From assembly GCF_002483205.1 (NCBI RefSeq), contig NZ_DLHM01000007.1, forward strand, positions 806,001-870,000: a stretch of DNA of 64,000 nucleotides, in the 5' to 3' direction. Below the pieces are notes generated by a model. The model worked only from the letters and a program-made list of their open reading frames with translations. It had not been told where the DNA came from and made no database searches. Both the position numbers and the translations under genes were made by a program. Shown here piece by piece: positions 36,281 through 43,789 of this stretch. Source of the DNA: Flavihumibacter sp. UBA7668. GTDB taxonomy: Bacteria; Bacteroidota; Bacteroidia; Chitinophagales; Chitinophagaceae. Each line of letters starts with the position of its first letter. Position 1 is the stretch's first letter.

Positions 36281-37768
36281 ATGAAACAATTGCTTGCTGG
36301 TGTCCTTTTATTTGGGAGCTCATTTGCCGTCGGCCAAACATCAACTGATATACCTGTTCAATCCTGGATAAGCTCGGCCGACAGAACCATGCTGCTAAAA
36401 GAAAGTGGAGAGCAGTTAAGCTTTACGCACAAAGCAAAGCCTGGTGCCACTACAATAGTAGTAGATGAAAAACAGCAGTTTCAATCCATGGATGGTTTTG
36501 GATTTGCAATTACTGGTGGAACTGCTGAATTGTTAATGAAGATGAGTGCCGTTTCAAGAACTAAAACTTTAAAGGAGCTATTTGGAACCGGGTCAGGATC
36601 TTCCGGCATAAGTTATCTGCGGCTCAGCATCGGCGCTTCTGATTTAAATAGTTTTGTATTTTCCTATAATGATCTTCCGGCTGGACAAACTGATATGGAG
36701 TTAAAAAAATTCAGTTTATCTCAGGATCTAAAGGATGTGGTTCCCGTAATGAAGGAAATTCTAACTATAAATCCGGATATCAGGGTTATGGGATCGCCCT
36801 GGTCGGCACCTGTCTGGATGAAAACGAACGATAATATCCGGGGCGGTGCATTGAAAAAGGAATGTTATGATGTGTATGCCCGTTATCTGGTGAAGTATAT
36901 TGAGGAAATGAAAAAACAGGGCATTCGGATCGATGCCATTACTGTGCAGAACGAACCACTAAATTCACGCAATACACCCAGTATGCAATGGCTGCGGGAA
37001 GAGCAGGGAGCCTTTATAAAAAATCATCTTGGTCCCGCATTCCAAAAAAAATCAATTCAGACTAAAATTGTTTTATTTGATCATAATTGCGATCGTATTG
37101 ATTATCCGCTGGCATTATTAAGTGATCCGGATATCGCTCAATATGTTGATGGTAGTGGTTTTCATCATTATGGCGGGGATTTAAGCGCAATGAATACCAT
37201 GCACCTGGCACGGCCGGATAAAAATATTTATTTCACCGAGCAGATGATTATCGAGCGGGACTATGAAAAACAACTGAATATAACAGGATCGGTAAAACGA
37301 ATGTTGATCAGCACAACCCGGAACTGGAGTAAAAATGTAATACTATGGAATCTTGCTGCGGATCCAAATAATGACCCGCATACAGACAATGGCGGATGTT
37401 CCATGTGCCAGGGTGCTTTAACAATTGACGGCGATCGGGTCAAAAAAAACCTGGCCTACTATACCATTGCGCATGCTTCCCAATTTGTACCGGCAGGTTC
37501 AGTAAGAATTGCTTCTACCAATACCGGAGATAAAGTAGTTGTATTAACACAGGATGAAGAAAGAGCATTCATTAACCGGGTTGCAACCATTGATCAGGCG
37601 CAGGTATTTCCGAACGTTGCATTCAAAACCACCACCAATAAAATTGTACTGGTGGTGGTAAATGACAGTTTTTCTTCTGGCGCCTTCAGTGTTCAGTACC
37701 ATGGGAAAATCATGCAATGCAAATTGGCACCGGGATCAGTTGGTACGTATGTCTGGAATACTGATTAA
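36281..37768 (+). CDS. GH30 family glycoside hydrolase, secreted
   Basis: A 495-residue enzyme with a signal peptide (cleaved near AVGQ). It has the GH30 (beta/alpha)8 barrel and the C-terminal beta-domain built from both ends of the chain. Glu225 in TVQNEPLNS is the acid/base; Glu320 in IYFTEQMI is the nucleophile. DGFGFAITGGTAELL at the barrel start and GSPWSAPVWMK are family signatures. Known GH30 enzymes cut beta-1,6-glucan, glucosides or xylan. In a mannan/glucomannan locus it may remove beta-glucosyl residues, but specificity cannot be read from sequence. It is the last gene of the operon, nine bases from the convergent propeller gene. Confidence 0.92.
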   Translation: MKQLLAGVLLFGSSFAVGQTSTDIPVQSWISSADRTMLLKESGEQLSFTHKAKPGATTIVVDEKQQFQSMDGFGFAITGGTAELLMKMSAVSRTKTLKELFGTGSGSSGISYLRLSIGASDLNSFVFSYNDLPAGQTDMELKKFSLSQDLKDVVPVMKEILTINPDIRVMGSPWSAPVWMKTNDNIRGGALKKECYDVYARYLVKYIEEMKKQGIRIDAITVQNEPLNSRNTPSMQWLREEQGAFIKNHLGPAFQKKSIQTKIVLFDHNCDRIDYPLALLSDPDIAQYVDGSGFHHYGGDLSAMNTMHLARPDKNIYFTEQMIIERDYEKQLNITGSVKRMLISTTRNWSKNVILWNLAADPNNDPHTDNGGCSMCQGALTIDGDRVKKNLAYYTIAHASQFVPAGSVRIASTNTGDKVVVLTQDEERAFINRVATIDQAQVFPNVAFKTTTNKIVLVVVNDSFSSGAFSVQYHGKIMQCKLAPGSVGTYVWNTD

Positions 37769-37777
37769 GGAACCGAA

Positions 37778-38497
37778 TCAACAACCCGGTTTGATAATAT
37801 TTTTCAGGTTTTTACCATCGTACATAAACAAGCCAAAACCGTTGGTGCCAAACCAAAGCTGACCAGCTTTATCTTCATAGATTGTACTGACCGGGGTTCT
37901 AACAGGTTGGTCCTTTTCAGGTCTTGGTTCGCGATACATTGGCAAAGAAACAAAGCCATCCTTTTCAAATTTTGCCAAACCAGTGCTGGTTCCGGCCCAA
38001 AGAGTACCCTTGCGATCAATATGCAGGGTTAAAACTTCATTGTCAGGCAAGCCATTGGCGGTTGTATAGGTTGTAAACCCGCTGGCTGTGCGGCGTGAAA
38101 TGCCTCCGTTGGTGGCCATCCAAACTGCTCCGGCTGCATCCTGGATAATGGTTCGAACGGTATTTCCGGCTAATCCGTCCACTGTCGTAAAATAGTGATA
38201 CGCTGTTCCGTCAAACAGGCAGACTCCCGCTTCACCGGTGGCGATCCAGATTCCACCTGCCCGGTCTTCCACTATCTGATGAACAGACTGGCTGATTTGC
38301 AGTTCCTCTGGTCCGGGATTCATGCCTTTCATGGCTTGCAGTGGTCCGGGCCATAAGCGGATGGTACCGGAAGGCATTTCAGCAGGCTGCTTTTTTGTTG
38401 GTAAGCTGTCAGTTGCCAGGTCTGGAACATTTACAGCGGTGGTACCGGCGTAGCCATTTAGCAGAAACCACAGCATGGAAAAAAGGAAGGAGGTCAT
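37778..38497 (-). CDS. Secreted propeller-only protein (four Reg_prop blades, no effector)
   Basis: A 239-residue protein with a signal-like N-terminus and about four two-component-propeller blades (GGIWIATGEAG, GAVWMATNGG, GTLWAGTSTG, GQLWFGTNGFG). Sensor kinases and HTCS proteins of this phylum carry about 12-14 such blades followed by a Y_Y_Y domain. Here there is no Y_Y_Y, membrane or kinase part, and the chain ends cleanly at KNIIKPGC. It is either a stand-alone periplasmic ligand binder or a truncated relic. It is divergent from a membrane-anchored winged-helix regulator (38650), which could be its partner. Confidence 0.75.
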   Translation of the reverse strand: MTSFLFSMLWFLLNGYAGTTAVNVPDLATDSLPTKKQPAEMPSGTIRLWPGPLQAMKGMNPGPEELQISQSVHQIVEDRAGGIWIATGEAGVCLFDGTAYHYFTTVDGLAGNTVRTIIQDAAGAVWMATNGGISRRTASGFTTYTTANGLPDNEVLTLHIDRKGTLWAGTSTGLAKFEKDGFVSLPMYREPRPEKDQPVRTPVSTIYEDKAGQLWFGTNGFGLFMYDGKNLKNIIKPGC

Positions 38498-38562
38498 TGG
38501 TATATTCGTTTAAATGATAAATTCAGATGCAGTGTTAAAGTAGAAAATAGCTGGCCGGCAGT

Positions 38563-38600
38563 GGTAAAACGACTGTAAATTGATTGTAAACGCCTGTAAA
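38563..38600 (+). promoter_or_regulatory. Phased TGTAAA repeats, candidate winged-helix operator
   Basis: GGTAAA at 38563 is followed by TGTAAA at 38574, 38585 and 38595, a spacing of 11, 11 and 10 bases. OmpR/PhoB-type winged-helix proteins bind tandem repeats of about 11 bp on one DNA face. The block ends 50 bases before the start of such a regulator, so autoregulation and control of the divergent propeller gene are plausible. Confidence 0.5.
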
Positions 38601-38649
38601 ATCGTGGTTTTAAGTGGAACAGGCTATTGGTAAAACCTATCTTTACACC

Positions 38650-39546
38650 ATGAAAGGAAAACTCTATTGGCCGGGATTTGCAATAGTGTTGGTGTTGATT
38701 CTGGCTGCTTTTGTAAGTAAGAATCCGGCACAATCTGCTTTTGAATCAGCAAAAGAAATGATTGTGTTGAGAAAAATCGCCCATGATTTATTGCGATCTG
38801 CCGGTGATAGCAGTTCAAGAATTCCTGCCGTTCAGCGAATTTCGGATACAGAATTTCTGCTTCCTTTCGAAACGGCGTTTTCTTTTAAGCCGGATTCTCT
38901 TGTAAATACCATCCGGAAAGTTTTCCAGGATCATAAATTAAGTTCCCGCTATATTGTAAATGTAAAAGAGCAGTCAAGCGGGGAGGTTGTGTTTGGCTAT
39001 GCCATGCTGGGAAAAGAGCAGGATAATATCGTTCCCTGCCTGGGAAGAGAGCAGAAACCTGCCCGATATACCATTCATATCAAACTCGGGGAACCACCTG
39101 TTGCCGGAACGGAAAAACTCTTTCTGGGTTGGGCTGCGATTGGACTTGCCGGCCTGGTTTGGTTTGGTTGGTATCGATCAGGGAATAATCCCGGGGAAAA
39201 GATAGTGGAGGAAATAGAAGTAGGTCAGCCCATTTCAGCGGGTATTTCTATCGGCCAGTTTTTATTTGATCCACAGCAGCAATGCCTGCTTCTTGCTGGT
39301 AACGGTATTCAGCTAACAAGTAAAGAAACCCGCCTGTTGGAGATATTCAGTTCGGATCTGAATCAGCTGATTGACCGGAAAAGACTCCAAAAGGAAGTAT
39401 GGGAAGATGAAGGAGTCATTGTTGGCCGAAGCCTTGATATGTTTGTTTCAAAATTGCGGAAGAAACTGGAAGCGGATCCCACGGTGCAGCTGATAAACAT
39501 TCATGGGAAAGGATATAAGCTGGAAGTGCTGGATCAACCAATCTAA
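38650..39546 (+). CDS. Membrane-anchored winged-helix transcription regulator
   Basis: A 298-residue protein with TM1 (about 9-24), a periplasmic domain (about 25-156) and TM2 (about 158-177). A short linker leads to a C-terminal OmpR/PhoB-type winged helix (about 205-298; LTSKETRLLEIF, then VGRSLDMFVSKLRKKLEADP and INIHGKGYKLEV). There is no receiver domain. This is a one-component membrane regulator like ToxR/CadC but with the DNA-binding domain at the C-terminus. ATG 38650 is chosen because it begins the first membrane segment properly. The stop codon overlaps that of the convergent phytochrome gene. Confidence 0.88.
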   Translation: MKGKLYWPGFAIVLVLILAAFVSKNPAQSAFESAKEMIVLRKIAHDLLRSAGDSSSRIPAVQRISDTEFLLPFETAFSFKPDSLVNTIRKVFQDHKLSSRYIVNVKEQSSGEVVFGYAMLGKEQDNIVPCLGREQKPARYTIHIKLGEPPVAGTEKLFLGWAAIGLAGLVWFGWYRSGNNPGEKIVEEIEVGQPISAGISIGQFLFDPQQQCLLLAGNGIQLTSKETRLLEIFSSDLNQLIDRKRLQKEVWEDEGVIVGRSLDMFVSKLRKKLEADPTVQLINIHGKGYKLEVLDQPI

Positions 39547-41720
39547 ACAGCCTCCAATTTCTTCAGTTTGATATAAAAACGGGTACCCCTGTTTTGTTCC
39601 GTTTCATACCATAGTTGTCCCTGGTGTTTATCGATTATCCGCTTTACTATGGCGAGACCCAACCCGGTTCCTTCGAAACTGCTGGCTCCCGGAAGGCGGT
39701 AGAATAAATGAAAAAGGTTGGCTGTGTGTTTTGGATCCATTCCAATTCCGTTATCCGTAATGGTATAAAGAACAGAGTCTTCATCTGATTCACCAATAAT
39801 CTGAACGGTTGGTTTCTCCTTTTTGGAGGAATATTTTACTGCGTTACCAACCAGGTTGCTGAATACCTGACTGATCATGGTGCTGTCACCATAAACAACC
39901 GGAGTATCCCCAATTTGAAGATCAGGTTGTGCATCTTTGTAGGCATCCAGCAAATCTTCTCTGATTTGAAAAAGCAGTGATTGCATATCAATTGGCTGGA
40001 GTTTGATCTGCTCACGACCCAGTTTAGTATAATGAAAAACTTCTTTGATCATCTGCTGCATTCGCTCTGCATTTCGCTTAATCTTTTGCGTAAGTAGCCG
40101 GTTATCTATTGAGGGATCTTCTTCCAGTAATAAATCTGCAAAATTGTAAATAGTTGCGATGGGAGTTTTTAAATCATGTGAAATAGTATAACTGAAACTA
40201 TCGAGTTCTTCATAGGCTTTTTTTAGTTCTTCATTCAGGCGGCGTAACTGGTTTATTTTTTCCTGTATAAGTAAGAGTACTTCTTCTCTTAATTTATATG
40301 CATTAGTAAGCTCGGCTGGCGACCATTTTTCAGAACGTCCCTTAAGAGATTGTATAAATTCTGCAAATGAGGTACGAGGTTCTATTCTGGTTTCGCCATT
40401 CATATTTATAACTACCGCCTTCTCCGGATTGCCTGCCCATTTGATTTCCTGTTCCAATTCAGGTTTGAACCAAAGTATCAGGTCTTTAAGATCGGCGGAT
40501 AAAGGCGCGCATAATATTCCACTTGCAGTTTGTGTAAAATTTGCTGCTTCAGGGAAAATTGCAGATAAAAAATTGGTCTGAAAAACCTGTTTGGTGGAAG
40601 CATTTTGCAAAAAAACCGCAAGCTCCCGAATAAAAGAAGGTTCGGGTGTTTGTCCAACGAGGGTAAGCTGATCCTCATACAGAATGGCGGCGCCGTTGGC
40701 ACTATTGATAGACAGCAAATCATGGTTGCCATTGGTTAAACCGGTTATAATGCTGTCGGACTGACGCATTTGCCGTACCAGGCTGGCGGTATTTTCGCGC
40801 CAGAAATGGAGCAGTTGTTGTTTTTCTTCTTCTGCCTGGAAACGAACAGCGGATGACAACATCTGGCCGATCATTTTAGCATGTAAGCGTTGACGGTAGT
40901 CCAGGTGTTTGGGTTGATAATGATGGCAGGCAATTAATCCCCAGAGCTCACCCTGGGATAATATAGATATACTGAAACTGGCTGCCACCCCCATGTTTTG
41001 GAGATATTGAATGTGGGTAGGGGATACGGATCGCAATACGGAATCGGACAAGTCAACCGGAGATTCATTTTCCTTTCCGGCTATTTTTTCCAGTACACTA
41101 TCAGGTGCAGACACATCTGCAATAAGTCTGACCAGGTTCTTTTTATATAAGTCTCTTGCTTGTTTGGGAATATCTGATGCAGGATAATGTAATCCAAAAA
41201 ATGGCTCTAAACCAGGATCTGCAAGTTCTTCTATTACTTCACCATGACCATCTTCATGAAACATATACACCATTACACGATTAAAGCCGGTGATTTCTTT
41301 TACATTTTTTACAGCTTCTTTAAGAGAAACCGAAACTCCGTCTGATTGATTCAGATAATGGAGCATTCTTGTCATTATGGCTTCTTCGTTATACGTATAA
41401 CCCAGATAGGGCTCAAATTCAAGTAACAGGTGCTCAGTTGTATAATGAGAAATAAGATAAGTCTCACCAAGCCTGGTTTGAATCAACTGGTATGCTCCCT
41501 GTTCGAAATTGGGATGATAATTGCAATTGGCAAGCAAATCGTAGATGGATTTACCCAATGCATCAGCTGCGGTTACCGGTAGAAATTGTTGGATAGAAGG
41601 ACTTGCCTGTTCTATCAGCAAACTTTCCCGATTAATGACAAGGAGTGCTCCATGAGGCTGAATTTTGCCTGGATATTGAATTAACTCCCGGTTGCATTGA
41701 TTAATTGGATTTTGCATCAT
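39543..41720 (-). CDS. bphP: Bacteriophytochrome sensor histidine kinase
   Basis: A 725-residue photoreceptor kinase with PAS (about 5-110), GAF (about 130-300), PHY (about 310-480), HisKA (His515 in TISHDLKTP) and HATPase_c (DNGIGMDP, GTGLGLAIVKR) domains. Cys9 in CNRELIQYPGKIQPHG aligns with the N-terminal biliverdin-binding cysteine of bacteriophytochromes. The chromophore motif PASDIPKQAR and RVMVYMFHEDGHGEV are intact. It should sense red/far-red light. The start at 41720 overlaps the heme oxygenase stop (ATGA), so chromophore synthesis and receptor are coupled. There is no receiver domain and no response regulator beside it. Confidence 0.95.
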   Translation of the reverse strand: MMQNPINQCNRELIQYPGKIQPHGALLVINRESLLIEQASPSIQQFLPVTAADALGKSIYDLLANCNYHPNFEQGAYQLIQTRLGETYLISHYTTEHLLLEFEPYLGYTYNEEAIMTRMLHYLNQSDGVSVSLKEAVKNVKEITGFNRVMVYMFHEDGHGEVIEELADPGLEPFFGLHYPASDIPKQARDLYKKNLVRLIADVSAPDSVLEKIAGKENESPVDLSDSVLRSVSPTHIQYLQNMGVAASFSISILSQGELWGLIACHHYQPKHLDYRQRLHAKMIGQMLSSAVRFQAEEEKQQLLHFWRENTASLVRQMRQSDSIITGLTNGNHDLLSINSANGAAILYEDQLTLVGQTPEPSFIRELAVFLQNASTKQVFQTNFLSAIFPEAANFTQTASGILCAPLSADLKDLILWFKPELEQEIKWAGNPEKAVVINMNGETRIEPRTSFAEFIQSLKGRSEKWSPAELTNAYKLREEVLLLIQEKINQLRRLNEELKKAYEELDSFSYTISHDLKTPIATIYNFADLLLEEDPSIDNRLLTQKIKRNAERMQQMIKEVFHYTKLGREQIKLQPIDMQSLLFQIREDLLDAYKDAQPDLQIGDTPVVYGDSTMISQVFSNLVGNAVKYSSKKEKPTVQIIGESDEDSVLYTITDNGIGMDPKHTANLFHLFYRLPGASSFEGTGLGLAIVKRIIDKHQGQLWYETEQNRGTRFYIKLKKLEAV

Positions 41721-42283
41721 AATTGATTCTGCTTTTTTAATTCCAACCACTGTTTATAAGCCATAAAACAGGCTATTGCAGTGGAAGCAATGATTTCTTT
41801 ATGTTGAAAAAGTCCGGGTAACTCCAGCGAGTCCCGAAATTTTGTCCACATAGGTTTTCGATCTTCCCCATAGCTTTCAAAATAGGTAAGTCCTTTTTCA
41901 ATACCCGTCTGTTGCCTCACCATGCGGGCAATAATTGGTCCGCCCAGCGTTGATCCTTCGAGTACATATAATGCACCCATTGCCTGATAAGTACTGTTTA
42001 TTTCCGGAAGTTCCGCTGATTGTTCTGGTTGCCAATCGGGATCGAAATGTGCTATATCTGCTAATAAATGATGTTTCCTTTGTCTTTGAGATATATCCGG
42101 AATAAATTCCTGCAATGGGAATTGTCTGAGCAATTCTTCCAATGGGACTAAAAAGCCTGCCATTTTTTTAAGCAGTTTTTCATAATCGCCAGCGGTTTTA
42201 ACCTGCAGCAACAGATCCATAAATACTTTTTCCAACTGCTGGTGTTGGTCATCAGTTTTTGAACGTAAAAAAGGGTGAAGCAT
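41717..42283 (-). CDS. bphO: Biliverdin-producing heme oxygenase
   Basis: A 188-residue heme oxygenase of the bacterial BphO type. His14 in TDDQHQQLEKVF is the likely proximal heme ligand. The LYVLEGSTLGGPIIAR segment is the glycine-rich distal helix. It opens heme to biliverdin, the chromophore of the phytochrome encoded immediately downstream with a four-base overlap. It is the first gene of the two-gene operon; a TATTTTTG -7 element lies 17 bases before its start. Confidence 0.94.
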   Translation of the reverse strand: MLHPFLRSKTDDQHQQLEKVFMDLLLQVKTAGDYEKLLKKMAGFLVPLEELLRQFPLQEFIPDISQRQRKHHLLADIAHFDPDWQPEQSAELPEINSTYQAMGALYVLEGSTLGGPIIARMVRQQTGIEKGLTYFESYGEDRKPMWTKFRDSLELPGLFQHKEIIASTAIACFMAYKQWLELKKQNQL

Positions 42284-42300
42284 GTGTGGTCGATCAGCGT

Positions 42301-42308
42301 CAAAAATA
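42301..42308 (-). promoter_or_regulatory. Putative -7 element of the heme oxygenase-phytochrome operon
   Basis: On the minus strand TATTTTTG matches TAnnTTTG exactly and lies 17 bases upstream of the heme oxygenase start codon. No clear -33 TTTG is seen at the usual distance. Confidence 0.4.
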
Positions 42309-42504
42309 CGTTTAAATCACAGGGGCTCCTCTCCGCTAATGGTTAAACAACAAGCAGATCTTGTTTCCCCGGACCTAACATCAACATAGTTAAGGGTTTG
42401 AAGAAATTGTTGAAAAAATTACACAATTTATTACCCCAATTATGCAAGTTTCAGCCGTAAAATGATTGGTATTTATCTTGCTATTACGGGTATAAAACCA
42501 ATCT

Positions 42505-43074
42505 ATGATTTTATACATTCGGAATATGGCCTGTGAAAGCTGCCTATTGCTGGTGCAGGAGGAGCTTGAAAAACTGGGAATAAAACCAGTTCGGGTAGAC
42601 TTGGGAGAAGTTGAATTACCGGGGTTGATATCAGATGAAAAAAAGCAAAATTTCGCTCAGGCAATAGAAAAAGGCGGACTTGAACTGGTAGATTCAGAAG
42701 AAGAAGTGCTGATTGATAAAATTAAAGGCGGCATTGCAGACTTCATTATGAATAAAAGGAAAATAAAGCAAAACCTGTCTGATTATCTGGCTGATTTATT
42801 GGGAATGGAATACAAACAGTTGGCGTCCTATTTTTCAGGACTAACTGGCAATACAATTGAACAGTATGGGATTGCTCTTAAAATTGAAAAAGCTAAGGAG
42901 ATGCTTACTATTGAAAATAAGTCCCTGAAGGAAGTAGCAGAATTATTGGATTATAAACAGGTGGCTCATTTATCCAATCAGTTTAAGAAAATCACGGGAA
43001 TATCACCTTCCCAATTTAAGAAGGAAGGTATTGCCAGAAGAAAAACAATGCAGGAACTGGGAAAAGTTGGGTAA
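42505..43074 (+). CDS. HMA-like domain fused to AraC-type HTH regulator
   Basis: A 189-residue protein. Residues 1-70 look like a heavy-metal-associated (HMA) ferredoxin fold with the metal-binding MACESC motif (Cys10, Cys13). Residues about 90-185 are an AraC-type double HTH (NTIEQYGIALKIEKAKEML, LKEVAELLDYKQVAHLSNQFKK, TGISPSQFKKE). The first HTH is degenerate. The arrangement suggests a regulator that senses copper or another soft metal, or a thiol state, directly. No copper chaperone or P-type ATPase lies beside it in this window. It is divergent from the heme oxygenase operon and followed by a hairpin. Confidence 0.82.
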   Translation: MILYIRNMACESCLLLVQEELEKLGIKPVRVDLGEVELPGLISDEKKQNFAQAIEKGGLELVDSEEEVLIDKIKGGIADFIMNKRKIKQNLSDYLADLLGMEYKQLASYFSGLTGNTIEQYGIALKIEKAKEMLTIENKSLKEVAELLDYKQVAHLSNQFKKITGISPSQFKKEGIARRKTMQELGKVG

Positions 43075-43096
43075 GAATCAGTATAGGATAAAATGA

Positions 43097-43139
43097 AAGC
43101 AGGCCTTTACCCCATGTGAAAGACCTGCTTCATGGTTTT
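43097..43139 (+). terminator. Hairpin after the HMA-AraC gene
   Basis: AAGCAGG pairs with CCTGCTT and, after one C-A mismatch, CTTT pairs with AAAG around a 10-base loop (43097-43130). TTTT follows at 43136-43139. The hairpin lies 23 bases past the stop, so it is probably a Rho-independent terminator. The remaining bases to 43364 show no clear feature. Confidence 0.55.
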
Positions 43140-43364
43140 CAACTTATAACTTCATGTGTGAGAATTCTGCAAACAATAGTTATGTAGGATTTGGAACCTG
43201 TAACAACCGACAAAGTATTCATTAAACCAAACTGCTGCTACTAATTTACATCAGCAGGATACCCGATAAAATTTTAATACACCAATACCCCTTATTTTGG
43301 GACAAACAGGCGTTTGCTAAGTACTAACCTGTCTTTTTCGTATCTTTTTGGAAATCTTGTACTT

Positions 43365-43736
43365 ATGGCTTTGCTGGCTTCCATTCTAATTGCACTGGTT
43401 GCAATTGAACATCTTTATATACTTTATATGGAAATGTTTGCCTGGGAAACGCTCGGTAAAAAGACGTTCCGTGGATCAATGCCGGATGAACTTTTCAAAC
43501 CAACCAAAAAACTGGCAGCGAATCAGGGACTATATAATGGGTTTCTCGCCGCAGGCTTGATCTGGTCTTTTTTTGTGAAGGATGAGTTATGGTGCTCCAA
43601 TATCGCGCTCTTTTTTCTATCCTGTGTGTTGGTGGCGGGCATTTATGGAGGGTGGACTGCCCACAGAAAAATATTTATTACCCAGGGACTACCCGCTTTG
43701 CTGGCATTGCTGGCGGTAATTGCCAACAGGCTATAA
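43365..43736 (+). CDS. DUF1304 family membrane protein
   Basis: A 123-residue protein with about four transmembrane helices. ALVAIEHLYILYMEMFAWET near the N-terminus and LAANQGLYNGFLAAGLIW in the middle are diagnostic for DUF1304. ATG 43365 gives the family's usual length and N-terminus; a longer frame from a TTG at 43314 is less likely. The function of the family is unknown. It ends 53 bases before the mechanosensitive channel gene on the same strand. Confidence 0.88.
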   Translation: MALLASILIALVAIEHLYILYMEMFAWETLGKKTFRGSMPDELFKPTKKLAANQGLYNGFLAAGLIWSFFVKDELWCSNIALFFLSCVLVAGIYGGWTAHRKIFITQGLPALLALLAVIANRL

Positions 43737-43789
43737 ATTGCAGCAGAATACCTGTATTTTCAGGTATTATTTTGACTCCAATTCCTGTT

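Noticed and set aside
37778..38497. Frameshifted end of a larger sensor kinase
   Set aside because: No kinase or Y_Y_Y remnants are seen in any frame downstream: GH30 ends nine bases away. It is treated as a complete short gene, although descent from a larger sensor is possible.
43589..43789. 67-residue extension of the mechanosensitive channel
   Set aside because: It overlaps the DUF1304 gene in another frame and has no coding character; the signal peptide starts at 43790.
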